A DNA stretch of 64,000 nucleotides from Malurus cyaneus samueli (Eukaryota; Chordata; Aves; Passeriformes; Maluridae), in the NCBI GenBank assembly GCA_009741485.1, contig VKON01000105.1, positions 1-64,000 of the forward strand, read 5' to 3'. The position numbers and the translations under genes are program-made. Shown piece by piece: positions 44,009 to 54,748 of this stretch. Numbering within the stretch: the stretch's first letter is position 1; every line of letters starts with the position of its first letter. A model generated the notes under the pieces. It did no database searches and was not told the DNA's origin. It worked only from the letters and a program-made list of their open reading frames with translations.

Positions 44009-44965
44009 TTAGGAGGACATGGTTACCGTGTCCCGCGTTTCCCGCTCATCCCTGTCATCCGCCGAGTCTTGGAACGCCCTCTGGAATGCCAGTCTGAGGG
44101 TGAGCCTGAATTTCCGATCCCTGTAGCTTCCCACCAGGAAGTAAATGACGGGGTTGAGGGTGCTGTTGACGCAGGACAGCACGAAGCCGATCTCCGGGGA
44201 ATACAGAAACTTGTGGCCCAGGAAGTCAAGGAGGATGAGGACGCTGAGAGGCACGGCGAAAATGAGGAAGAGGAGGATGGTGAGCATGATGACGGTGAAG
44301 AGCCGGCCCGTTTGGAAGGGCTGGGAGCTGCACTTGACCCGCAGGAAGAGGGTGAGGCTGAAGAACAGCATGAGGGGCGCGCACACGAGGAAGTCCAAGG
44401 CTCCGATGGAGATGAGCAGGCGCTGGCAGACCCTGGGAGAGGGACGAACGGTGCACAAAACATATCCCAGAGTGTTCAGGAGCAGGGACAGGGCCCAGAG
44501 CAGGCCGGACACCACGGCAGACAGGCGCTTCGGGCGGTGCGTCCGGCACCAGATCGGGGAGAGCACGGACAGGCAGCGCTCGACGCTGATGGCCGTCAGC
44601 AGGTACAGGCCGGTGCCATACATGAAGAGATCCAGGAAGAGGAATATCCCAAACTGCACGCCCACGTTGAACTGCATCAGGTACTGCACGGTCTCCACGG
44701 CAATGCACAGCAGGTAGCCGAAGTCAGCGGCCGCCAGGTTGAGGATGTAGACGGTGAAGTGGTTCCTGCGGATGCGGAAGCCCAGGTACCACAGGACCAG
44801 ACCGTTGCCCACCATCCCACAGACAGAGCTCAGCAGGCAGAAGCTCTCCATGAACTTGAGGACTGCGTAGGACGGCTCCGGTTGTCCCACGGCCCCGCTC
44901 TGGTTGGTCCCGGGAGCATGGATGGCTGTGGTTGAGAGGAGGATTGGTGTGGCTGAGGGTCTCAT
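44009..44965 (-). CDS. MRGPRH-like Mas-related G-protein coupled receptor, intact
   Basis: The frame of 318 codons is uninterrupted, with the ATG at 44963-44965 and the stop TAA at 44009-44011. Residues 1-40 form an extracellular N-terminus with an N-glycosylation site at N21 (NQS). TM1 contains MVGNGLVLW (51-59) and TM2 NLAAADF (76-82). TM3 ends in ERC (129-131) in place of DRY, as is usual for MRGPRs, followed by loop [13 protein letters not shown]5 and TM6 are at about 188-210 and 222-247, and TM7 has NSTLNPVIYF (267-276). The tail of about 40 residues is charged and ends VTMSS. No cysteine is seen at the start of TM3, which also fits the MRGPR family. It should signal through G proteins at the plasma membrane, with ligand unknown. 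Broken relatives lie at 14220-15041 and 28107-29133. The intact frame makes this the reference member here. Confidence 0.92.
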   Translation of the reverse strand: MRPSATPILLSTTAIHAPGTNQSGAVGQPEPSYAVLKFMESFCLLSSVCGMVGNGLVLWYLGFRIRRNHFTVYILNLAAADFGYLLCIAVETVQYLMQFNVGVQFGIFLFLDLFMYGTGLYLLTAISVERCLSVLSPIWCRTHRPKRLSAVVSGLLWALSLLLNTLGYVLCTVRPSPRVCQRLLISIGALDFLVCAPLMLFFSLTLFLRVKCSSQPFQTGRLFTVIMLTILLFLIFAVPLSVLILLDFLGHKFLYSPEIGFVLSCVNSTLNPVIYFLVGSYRDRKFRLTLRLAFQRAFQDSADDRDERETRDTVTMSS

Positions 44966-45103
44966 AATGAGTGATTTCAGACCTGGGAGCAGAGAGGGAA
45001 GAGATGGTAACTCCAGGGTGACTTTCCATCACGGTGACGTGGAGGACTTCCTGGGTTTGTTCTAAGGCTTTGTAGCCAGAACTTGATTGCATGGAATCAC
45101 AAA

Positions 45104-45381
45104 ATGATTTGGTTTGGAAGGCACCAAGGGACCAGAGTGACAGGACAAGGGGAAATGGTTTCAGACTGACAAGAGTGTGGGTTTAGATGGGATATTGGGA
45201 ATAAATCCTTCCCTGTGAGGTTGGGGAGGTCCTGGCACAGGTTGCCCACAGAATCTGTGGCTGCCCCATTCCCTGCAGCAACCTGGCCTAGCAGAAGGTG
45301 TCCCTGCCCATGGCAGGGGGTGCAACTGGATGATCATTAAGGTCCCTTCCAACCCAAATTAGTTAAAGATTCTATGATTTC
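45104..45381 (+). mobile_element. CR1 LINE 3'-end with an inverted piece at its left edge
   Basis: The plus-strand CR1 tail has 'ggcacaggttgcccacagaatctgtggctgccccattccctg', 'cccatggcagggggtgcaactggatgatcattaaggtcccttccaaccc' and a final 'agattctatgattt'. The first ~20 bases ('gaatcacaaaatgatttgg') read as the same tail on minus, a small head-to-head remnant. Confidence 0.85.
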
Positions 45382-45804
45382 TTTTAGGGTTGATTGAAAC
45401 CAGGGAACTTCTGGCACTGCAGAGCTGGATGATCCCATCCTCAGCTCTTGGGACACTTTCAGCACTTCCAGAATGAAGACTCTGAAGAGCAGCCCTGTGG
45501 CTGTTCCTCCCTCACAACCTGCTCCCGGCACAGCCACAAGTTATCACAGTTTTGCAGAAACTAGCAGAAACAACCTCAAGTTCTGTGCAGCTTTTCTGCT
45601 GTAGGAACAGAGGAAGGCCCAGTGGTTAAGTGGTTTCCTGGCCTCTGTGCAACCAAATTTTCCCTCAGTTTGAGGAGACTGTGAAAATTTGAGCATTGGT
45701 GAAGCTCTGTCTCAGCCGACTGCAGCCTCCACAGGTGCATCGCTCTCCACTGGAGATTCAGGGAATGACAAGTGATTATTTCCCAGTGCCATTGGCCACA
45801 TCCT
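45382..45804. other. Intergenic DNA, nothing recognised
   Basis: No gene or repeat signature. It is the counterpart of 29557-30007. Confidence 0.5.
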
Positions 45805-46135
45805 AAAATCTTGGAATGGTTTCGGTTGGGAGGGATCTTAAAGCTCATCTTGTTCCAACCCCTTGCCATGGGCAGGGACACCTCCCACTAGCCCAGGTTG
45901 CACTAAGCCCTGTCCAACATGGCCTGGGACACTTCCAGGGATGGGGCAGCCACAGCTTCTCAGGGCATCCTGTGCCTCATCACCCTCACAGGGAAGAATT
46001 CCTTCCCAATGTCTAATTCAAATCCACCATTTTCCAGTTTAAAATAAATCCCCTTTGTCCTGTCACTCCAGGCCCTCATCCAAAGTCCTTCTCTAGCTCT
46101 CTTGGAGCACCTTTAGGCATTGGAAGGTGCTGTGT
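45805..46135 (-). mobile_element. CR1 LINE 3'-end fragment
   Basis: The clear minus-strand CR1 tail includes 'tgccatgggcagggacacctcccactagcccaggttg', 'acacttccagggatggggcagcc' and 'cccctttgtcctgtcactcc'. Confidence 0.9.
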
Positions 46136-48354
46136 GATCATAAAGAGTGCCAGGAGCAAAAATGGCTGCAATAGATAAATGACAAAATGTCAATAAATTT
46201 GCCTTCTGCTTTAACAGAAGTGAAGAAATCCTTCTCTGATTTCTACACACTGTGGAGAAGAACACTGCAAAAGTCATTAAGTGTTCTCATTTATTTATCC
46301 TATTCCCTTGGAAAGACTAATTCCTGTCTCCAAGACACATTCAGGATGTGAATCTACTTCCTTAATATAACTAATAAGTGAAAGCTCAACTCAAACAACA
46401 GCAGCCTGAGTCCAGGTGGTCTTTTTCTCCCTTGAGATTAAACATCCTCCCTGTGGTTTGCCTGCCTGCCTGAGGCAGAACAACCCTGACCCCACAAAGA
46501 TGTCTCAGAATATGGACAGAAAGTTATGCTGTTGTAATGCCAGGTCTCTGAAAAATGACATTTTATATTGCAGGGCAATATTGCATATTATATTGCAGTT
46601 CAAGAGCACTCATACAGGGAAGAGAATCCCTGGAATGAAGCTTTCCTTACACTGAAAATTATTATCATCAGTTCCTGAACTACAGCAAATTTCTGTCCAG
46701 CATTAGTAAATATTTTCTCTTTTTTTCCTCTATTGTTTTCATTTCTCCTCCCTTCCCCAAAGCTTGACAGCGGACAAAGACCCATCTCAGAATTTCTCAC
46801 CTTTCAATGAATTCCTGGGAATTTCAGCGCCTGCACCTGGCAACGTTGTCCCCCGGGGTGTGTGACATAGGGTGCAGCCCGAATCCTTCTGTCATCCTGC
46901 AGCGCTGGGCTGGGCAGCCACTGTTTAAAAAGCCACGGTGTTTTCAGCGTGACCGGCCAGGCAGCCAATCACTCACAGGGGGAAATACCTCCCCTGTGCA
47001 AATGTAATCCCTCAGATTTGAACCACTTCCCCCTCCTCTCTTTGCATTGTCATGGAAACACTATTTTTGTACTTTTTCTCCCTTCCTTGGCCACTCTTGC
47101 AAGAACTATCCACACAAACCTTGCAGGGGTGGTGTGTCCTGCTCGAGGCCCTGAGATGTTCTGGTTTCACAGCCCCTGAAGGTGATGTTTTACCACTGTT
47201 CAGGAATTGTCAGTCCTCTTCCATAACACCTTTGCTGGTGGCATTGCAGCCTCCCTCAGCCCTTCTCAGTCCCTGCTGTCCCTCCCCAGCTGTCACCAGT
47301 GTCTTCTTCTGAACCACAGCCTCTCCCAACACATTTCAGCACCTTACAAAGTCTTTACTTCTTATCCAGCCTTGCACCCAAACTTCAAACTATTGAGTTA
47401 CAAATACCCAAACCCTGCTCGTGCTGCCCTCAGCGCATAACTCTGGGGTCAGAAGCTCTTTCAGTGCACCTCCTAAGCCCACAGGCTTTCAGCACAGTCC
47501 TGCAACACCTTGGGCACTTCTGATTTCACAAAGCCCCTCCAACCTCATGCCTTTCACTTCCAGTTTCACAACTTCCCCCTGAACAGAACCTCAAACTCAA
47601 GGCTCTTCCCCACCTTGTGCCTCCTAAACAGAACCCACCACCCAAACATGATATCCTACTCCTCGCCACATCCATGAGCCACCCGGATCCACCTGCCAAA
47701 GGGAATGGAAACAGAGGAAACACCTTTCTCCTTTCCTGGCATCCTCACATGAACTGTTTTGCAACAGGAGATACCAGCATTTATCACCCCCTTTAGTCCC
47801 TTGGGCCACGGAAGCAAAGGGACAGGAGTGTGACACCACCCAAACTGCTGCCATGTGTGACAGCGGGCACAGAACGGGCAGTTCCAACCCAAATTTGCTT
47901 AGCAGGTCAGAAACATATTTGTTCATCTTCAGCTTCCGTGGTCATCTGTCCTTCCTCTTCCTTTCCCAAAGATTGTAAAACCATTTTTACTCTCTTACCC
48001 AATCCTATTTCCTACAGTGGTTACTGGCAACTCTCATTAACCTGGCCAGGACTCCAGGCTTTGGTGTAAAATAGTATTTAAATTAAAACACTGTTTTCAC
48101 CCAGATCATTATTTAATCTCCTCATTAATTTGAGGGTTTCCATTTTCTCTGCATGGATTGCTGGCATTCCATGTTGGAAGGCATTCAAAATACTTTTGTT
48201 ATTACTGGGCCATTCTGAATTTTAGTAAACATCAGCCAAACAAAGGGATGGACAGTGGATGGAACTATTTATTGATGCCCATAAATCACAAGTCAAAAAT
48301 ACACAGGAAACTTCAGAGCAGTGATGAGTTGAAGTGAGGCACAAATTCATCAAA
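46136..48354. other. Intergenic DNA, nothing recognised
   Basis: There is no conserved frame, RNA gene or repeat that can be named. Sequence around 46800-46960 is CG-richer ('gttgtcccccggggtgtgtgacatagg'), which could be regulatory, but there is no direct support. Confidence 0.5.
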
Positions 48355-48600
48355 TTTTGGAATCGTTTGGGTTGGAAGGAACCTTAAAGCTCATCCAGTC
48401 CCACCCCAGCCACGGGCAGGGACATCTTCCACCAGCCCAGGTTACTCCAAGCCCCGTCCAGCCTGGCCTTGGACACTGCCAGGGATGGGGAGCCACAGCT
48501 TCTCTGTGCCCTGTGCCAGGGCCTCACCACCCTCATAGGGAAGGATTTATTCCCAATATCCCACCTAAACTATCTTCTGTCATTTAAAGCCATTTCCCCT
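48355..48600 (-). mobile_element. CR1 LINE 3'-end fragment
   Basis: It starts 'ttggaatcgtttgggttggaaggaaccttaaagctcatcc' and continues with the usual 'cagcctggccttggacactgccagggatgggg' and 'gtgccagggcctcaccaccctcat'. Confidence 0.9.
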
Positions 48601-49149
48601 AATTGATCAGATGAACAGATCAATTTCTTTCCAGAGGAAAGCCTGGAGTGGCAAAGATTCAACTCAGCCAGCTTCCGAGACGTACAAGAGTTGACTTCCT
48701 CCCTTCCCTCAGTTTCCTAATTTGCAAAATAAGGACTTTTAAAACTTATTCTTTACTTCACTGACCTTTGCTGAAAGTTCTCACAAGATGTTTTATTCCC
48801 TGGGCAACCAGTGATGAAATGTCATGGAAAAGAGGCACTTGGAGGGCTCATCAAGAAGTGACCCATGCCATTTTCTGTCTCTTTTCTACTTGCTACTAGA
48901 AATCTCTCTGATCATTTTTTTGAATGAGGATTTGTGAGGTGTTCTTGGGGATACACAATGATTTAGAAGTCCTGGTTTATTACTCACAATGCTATAAAGC
49001 CAAAGTTGTGGATCTAAGGGGCCTTTGCACTTGGCAAAAGCATCAAAGATGACTTAATTGCAGACCCTGGGAATATTAAATGGACTAGGTCACATTACAT
49101 GCTTGTCCAATGTAATATTCACCTATTTCACTGGCTGTTATTTCCAACA
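48601..49149. other. Intergenic DNA, nothing recognised
   Basis: No gene or repeat signature. It is the counterpart of 32896-33469. Confidence 0.5.
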
Positions 49150-49470
49150 ATCATGGAATTGTTAAAGTTGGAGAAGCCTCCAAGATCACTAAATCCAACC
49201 ATTCCCCCAGCACTGCCAAGCCCTCCGCTAAACCATGTCCCCAAGTGCCACATCCACATGTTTTAAGTCCCTCCAGATTGATGGGGGCTCCACCACTGCT
49301 TTGGGAAAATTGTGCCAGGGCTGGACAACCCTGTGAGTGAAGAACTTTTTCCTAAAATCCAATCTAAACTCCCCCTGGCAGGACAGGATTAATTTCTTCT
49401 CCTTTCCACCTGCCTTGCATTGATCATAACACATTCCCTCCTCCAGCCCCAAGAGCCCTTGAGCTGGGAG
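49150..49470 (-). mobile_element. CR1 LINE fragment, older type
   Basis: The minus-strand tail is of the 'agcactgccaagccc...ccatgtccccaagtgccacatccacatg' kind, with 'gtgccagggctggacaacc' and 'cctaaaatccaatctaaac'. It is similar to 56843-57130. Confidence 0.8.
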
Positions 49471-50461
49471 ATTTCCTTGGAGAGAGTGGAGGAGCTCTGT
49501 GTAAACAGGGAATTAAGCCCTGGAGGAGGGAGATTTCCTTGGAGACGGTTGAGGAAAGTTACTTAAACAGTTTGGTTTTTTTCTCTCTGCTTTTTGGGTT
49601 GTGTCCAAGCAGCTCTAACACGGGCAGGAAAAGTCAGGATACACTAGGTGATACAGGAAAGCACGGAATTAAATGAGGTGGGATTATAAAAGGCAGCTCC
49701 TAAGCAGGTGTTGAAAGCTTTCCAGAGGCTGTTCTGTGTTCTTTAAAGCCTCTACCAGGAAGGGCAAGTGCTGGGGAGATAAAATCATACAGCCTTTACA
49801 CAAAAATTAGATCTCCAAGCGCAGAGGAGGTAAGTTTTACAGGATTTTTTCCTTTCCTGTTTCTTTCACTTTTTCCTGACTTCCTTTTGTCGTTTTTTTT
49901 TCTCCTCCTTTCTTGAGCAAATGTAAAAGTGCAAAAAGAAATTTCTCCTGAAGTTAGCAATCATCTCTGCTCTCTTTGGCTGAACTCATGTGCAGAGCTG
50001 AATCTGCAGTCCCAAATTAGGTTCTTTAACCCTTTTTTCCATTGACCACCTGAGATTTTAGGGGGAAAACCTTGTAAAAAGAAGATGGTACAATTCCTCA
50101 TCCTTTTTTTAAAAATTATAACAGTCCACATTGTATTTATTTCATATTGCAATTGATTGCACTATATCATGTACTTCTAGTCAGAGACTAAAAAGATTTT
50201 TTTTTAGAGACCCCCTTTTACCCCTTTACTTGAGTATCCTTTAGCTCCTGCCAGTAAAACTGCAAGCACAAAAAAGTCCCATCCTTTCCCAACTTCCTCT
50301 TTAGGCTTCACATTTTTGAGTTTGAGAGCAATTTTGGTTTTTCTCCATTTCAGCATTTCCTGTGAGTGCTTCATCAGCTTTTTGCCTGCACAGGAGTTTC
50401 TGATTTTGCCATACCTTTAAATCATAAAATAGAAGCCAGGTCAGATGGATCCAATCCCAGA
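49471..50461. other. Intergenic DNA upstream of the first olfactory receptor
   Basis: No gene was recognised. The stretch contains A- and T-rich runs. Confidence 0.5.
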
Positions 50462-50572
50462 AGGATCTAGTGGGTGGCATCCCTGCCCATGGCACAGAGG
50501 TTGGAACTGGATGGTCCTGAAGGTCCTTTCCAACCCAAACCATTCCAGGAGTCTATGATTATATGGCTCAGT
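50462..50572 (+). mobile_element. Short CR1 LINE tail
   Basis: 'ctagtgggtggcatccctgcccatgg', then 'tggaactggatggtcctgaaggtcctttccaacccaaaccattccagg' and a final 'tctatgattata'. Confidence 0.85.
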
Positions 50573-50806
50573 CTCATGCAAGGAAAATTAAATATGTAGA
50601 GGGGGAAGAACAACAAAAAAACAAACAAAACCCAAAAGGAACAAAAAAAGGACTTGATAAACTTAAATATAATCCTATATATTTCTAGTGAGAATACAAT
50701 TTTGGTAAATAATTAATTTTTAAGAAGGAAAAAAACTGATGAATCGTTTTGTCTTTATCTTTCCACCTCTCCATACCCTGCACTGCACGTTGCCCAGTGG
50801 ATTAGC

Positions 50807-51742
50807 ATGGAAAACTCCAGCAGCGTGAAGGAATTCATCCTCCTGGGCCTCTCAGGGGACCAAGGGGTGCAGAAAATATATTTTGTGGTATTCCTGCTTT
50901 TCTACACGCTCACAGTGGCAGGAAACCTCCTCATAGTTCTCACTGTGACGAGCAGCCGGCACCTGAAGTCACCCATGTACTTCTTCCTCTGCCACCTGTC
51001 CTTTGTAGATATTTGCTACTCCTCCGTCACAGCTCCCAAAATGATCTCCGGCTTCCTGGTGGAAAACAACACCATTTCCTTTGCAGGCTGCATAGGGCAG
51101 CTCTTTGGGTTTCATTTTTTTGGCTGCACAGAGATTTTCATCCTGACAGCCATGGCCTACGACCGCTACGTGGCCATCTGCCGGCCCCTGCACTACCCCG
51201 CGCTCATGTCCCGCCGCCTCTGCGGCCGCATGGTGGGCGGCTCCTGGGTGGGGGCCTTCCTGCATTCCACATTCCAGACCCTCCCCACAGCCCTGCTCCC
51301 CTTCTGTGGCCCCAACAAAGTCGCCCACTACTACTGTGACGTGCACCCGCTGCTCCACCTGGCCTGCGCCGACACGCGCGTCGTGAGCCTGGTCACGGTG
51401 GCCAACGGCGGGGTGATATCCCTGGGCTGCTTCCTCATCCTGGTCACATCCTACGTGGTCATTCTGGTTTCCCTGAGGGGCCAGAAGCCAGCAGGGTGGC
51501 ACAAGGCCCTGTCCACGTGCGGGTCCCACATCACTGTGGTGGTTCTGTTCTTTGGGCCCTGCACGTTTGTGTCTGTCCGTCCATCCGGTGACCTGGCCGC
51601 GGACAGGAGCGTGGCCGTGTTCTACACACTCATCGCACCCATGCTCAACCCTCTCATCTACACCCTCCGCAACAGGGAGGTGAAGGGAACCGTGAGGAAA
51701 CTGTGCAGCAGGAAAGTGGGAAGTGGAAATGGGAAGGTGTAA
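50807..51742 (+). CDS. Olfactory receptor, class II, OR4-like
   Basis: An intact frame of 311 residues encodes an odorant receptor, a G-protein coupled receptor expected in the cilia of olfactory neurons and coupled to Golf. Visible are N3 for N-glycosylation (NSS), FILLGLS (10-16), GN of TM1 (39-40), PMYFFLCHLSFVDICYSS (56-73), the loop cysteine C95, MAYDRYVAIC (116-125), KALSTCGSH (233-241) and PMLNPLIYTLRN (278-289). HFFGCTEIFILTAMAYDRY and the general length resemble family 4. The start was chosen because ATG at 50807 gives the standard ~25-residue N-terminus. 'cgttgcccag' just upstream could be a splice acceptor. A shattered copy lies at 35266-36261. Confidence 0.95.
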   Translation: MENSSSVKEFILLGLSGDQGVQKIYFVVFLLFYTLTVAGNLLIVLTVTSSRHLKSPMYFFLCHLSFVDICYSSVTAPKMISGFLVENNTISFAGCIGQLFGFHFFGCTEIFILTAMAYDRYVAICRPLHYPALMSRRLCGRMVGGSWVGAFLHSTFQTLPTALLPFCGPNKVAHYYCDVHPLLHLACADTRVVSLVTVANGGVISLGCFLILVTSYVVILVSLRGQKPAGWHKALSTCGSHITVVVLFFGPCTFVSVRPSGDLAADRSVAVFYTLIAPMLNPLIYTLRNREVKGTVRKLCSRKVGSGNGKV

Positions 51743-52114
51743 GGCTGCAGCCATGTTCCCAAAGTATCGGAGGAAATCAAGCACTACAATATCCCAAGAT
51801 GTGCTATTCAAAGGACAGCTGGCACTAAATGTTCATTTTCTGATGGGAAAGACATTGGGAACTCTGGTATTCTCTTTCTATTCCTTGTCAACCAGCACAG
51901 GTCCAGACCAGAAGCTCCTCTGGAACTGCAACACCAGTATTTAAATAAAGACTTTTTAAAATACTGCAAATGTTGTCCAGATAGAGCATCCCATAAGAAA
52001 AATCTCCACAAAAATAAAACTGGTATTAACTAGTTGAGTGGTTTGCTGATGCAGGAACAGGAGGACAAGCTTTTCCCCTTCCCCCTTTCCTCACCACAAC
52101 AAATCCTTTTTGCC
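51743..52114. other. 3' flank of the first olfactory receptor
   Basis: AATAAA occurs at about 51944-51949 ('tatttaaataaagac') and could serve as the poly(A) signal. There is no gene. Confidence 0.45.
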
Positions 52115-52235
52115 TGTTCCAGGCCAGGTTGGCCAGGACCATGGAAGGCATCCCTGCACATGGCAAGGGGTGGAATGACATGGTCCTTAAGGTCCCTTTC
52201 AACCCAAACAGTTATTCTGCAATTCCATAATTATG
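52115..52235 (+). mobile_element. CR1 LINE tail fragment
   Basis: 'aaggcatccctgcacatggcaaggggtggaatgacatggtccttaaggtccctttcaacccaaacagttattctgcaattcc'-type elements in plus orientation. Confidence 0.8.
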
Positions 52236-53261
52236 CTGTAATCCTATCTACTTCTCCTATCTCTGCCCAAAAGAGCACTATATAAAATAAATGTATTTTT
52301 AAATGTTTTGGAGGTGAACATCACTGGGGGTTTTTTGGAGGTCTCACTTCTGGGTGCTGCTGAGCAAATACAGCTTACAGCAGGTGTCACTGGAAACAGT
52401 GTCGGGCTTCTCTACACTTTGCCAAAAATTCTTACAAGAATTTCATACTTAAGCTCAAAAATTGCTTCTGTGCTTTGCGTTGTGCAGTAAAGATACCTGG
52501 TGAGCAAGAAAGGCTCCCCACAAACCATTTTATTTTTTTAAGTGAGTTCCGATGTTACTTTTTGTTTTAAAATTTGTCAGTCAGGTATGTAAGGGATAAC
52601 ATCTGTGATACATTGCTTTGTGCTGTCAAGGTACAATGGTAAGAGCCAGTTAAAAAGAAAGAACACTGCAGATGAAAAATATTAGACCAGAAAGCAGAAT
52701 TTATATCCATTTGTATAAATATATATAAATCTCCTATGTAAGAGACATCTTTATTCTGGTGTCTCTCTCCATGGACTGCACTAATAACTACCCAGGGAAC
52801 AATTTCAGCTCTTTGCTCTCTGATGATTTCTGACAAAACTTCCTTTGCCTCTGGGATCTCATTACTCCCCATAGTCTTATGCTTCTCCTGTGTGATTTAC
52901 TTGAACTATTTCTGCTACAGAAATAATTGTATTTGTAGATGCTCCTGGAGCTTGGGTGTTTTTTTCCAAATGAGAAATACAGGAGGTTGGGCTGTTCTTT
53001 TCAGGGCTCAGAGCTGGCAGAGATACAGAGCTGCTTTCACAACTTCTGGGCAGCAACTTGCAGTGGAGAAGTTCTGACGGGACCCCCTGAAGTGGAGCGA
53101 CAGCAAATGAACTCTCTGTGGAAGTGCTCTGGGATTGTCCCTTTGTTTTGCTCAGGCACCACCGAAATCCTGCCTTTGCAAAGCAGCATTGCTGGTGAGT
53201 GACTTTTGTGAGGATTTGATTTAAGGTTTAGGAAAAAAAAAATTACGAAATCAGTTATAGA
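52236..53261. other. Intergenic DNA, nothing recognised
   Basis: No gene or nameable repeat. It is the counterpart of 36781-37842. Confidence 0.5.
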
Positions 53262-53410
53262 TTTAGAATCCCAGAATGGTTTGGGTTGGAAAGGGATCTT
53301 GAAGCTCATCTTGTTCTGACCGCCCCTGCTATGGGCAGGGACACCTTCCATAGACTTCCAGGCTGCTCCAAGCCCCATCCAGTTTGGTTTTGAGCACTTC
53401 CAGGGATGTC
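53262..53410 (-). mobile_element. CR1 LINE tail fragment
   Basis: It begins 'agaatcccagaatggtttgggttggaaagggatcttgaagctc' and breaks off after 'gagcacttccagggatg'. Confidence 0.85.
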
Positions 53411-54339
53411 ATGCTCTAGTGATCCTTGTGTTCTTCATGGGAATGCTGCAAATGTGGATTTGCGGGTGTTTGTCAGTAAAGGAGCATCACCAACAGCTCA
53501 TTCGTTACTCCAGTGTCACTACAGGTGTATTTATGGGGTTTTCCACACCACATACAGAAGCTGGGTATTATTTCTACCACCCTCGTCAGCTAAATAATCA
53601 AAGCTTGTAATTAAACACATCAGTGACACATTCTGACCTGGATATCATTGTTATTCCTTGGGGGAAGCATTGACTTTGAACTGAAACTGTACCAACATGA
53701 CAGCAGAACAAATACACTCAACACACAAGATGTCAGTGTGTGTGTCTGATAATGTCCCCTGTCTAATGATTTGGCCATTTGGATCCTTTGGATCCTAAAA
53801 CAGCTTTATTTAGTGCTGTTGGCATCACAGACATCTGCTTTCTTACTTAAAACCTCTTGTTTGCTGAGTTATAAACTCCTCGGCAGAAATGAGCAGGGAA
53901 GGAATTTCCTGGTAGGACTGTAAATGGAAATGTGCATTCCTCTGCTGGTCCTACTTTAACCTCCTTTAACCTTAATAAACAAAGTGAGTGTATTTGTCTA
54001 CTGAAGAACTTTAAAAATTCCTTTAGAAAATAAAGATGTAGAAAAACAGTGCAGGGGTTTTGCAGCTTCTGCTGGGTTAGAAACCCCAATTTCTCCAGTG
54101 AGGAACCTCCCAGACTTGGTTTCGGTGCATGTATTCCCAGCTGAAGAGTGGATGAGCTAACTGGAGAGCCCTGTCCTCAATTTACAGGAGTGCTGTTAGG
54201 ATTAGGACATGGAGCAGCTCATGCTTGAGCACGGCAGCATTCGCTTCCTTCACGGCACTCAAATTTCCAGCAAAGAAAAGGACAGCACAGCATTTTTCCA
54301 ACATTCGTGGCTCTCATTGTCTGAGAGCAGGATGTGCTG
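53411..54339. other. Intergenic DNA, nothing recognised
   Basis: No gene. Two short near-identical 'gaagaactttaa' units present in the other copy (about 38609-38650) are partly collapsed here (about 53985-54015). Confidence 0.5.
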
Positions 54340-54478
54340 GAATCACCATTCCTGGAGGCATTTCAAAGTCATATGGATGTGGCACTTGGGGATGGTTCAG
54401 TGGAGGGCTTGGCAGTGCTGGGGGGATGATTTGACTCGATGGTCTTACAGGGCTTTTCCAACCTAAACAATTCCATGA
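54340..54478 (+). mobile_element. CR1-type tail fragment
   Basis: 'tggcacttggggatggttcagtggagggcttggcagtgctgg' followed by 'tgatttgactcgatggtcttacagggcttttccaacc' and 'ttccatgattgtgtgatt'. Confidence 0.75.
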
Positions 54479-54748
54479 TTGTGTGATTCCTCCCCCACAG
54501 AACAGGAGCACACCAACAACAATGAAGGAAAATAGCATCCAGGATGGGTTCAGGAGTGAGTTCAGTGTGGAGGGGGGGAATAGGGAAGAGAAAAGGGGGG
54601 GTGAGTATTCATTGCAAACTCTGCTCTCTGTTTTCTGCAGCAGCAAATGCATCTTGCTCCCACCATCCACAAGCCTTGGAGCTGTAGCACATTCCCTTTC
54701 CTTCCTGGCCAGCCCCACACCTGTGCCACGGGAGCCTGAGCTGCAGTG

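Noticed and set aside
44069..44935. 288-codon acidic open frame antisense to the MRGPRH-like gene
   Set aside because: It is a shadow of a GC-biased receptor coding sequence on the other strand. Similar shadows lie opposite the odorant receptors.
50969..51811. 280-codon frame antisense to the first odorant receptor
   Set aside because: It is an antisense shadow with His/Gly/Glu-rich content and no domain.
54746..54748. GTG start one codon upstream of the second odorant receptor
   Set aside because: The following ATG gives the normal N-terminus; a GTG start is not expected in a nuclear vertebrate gene.
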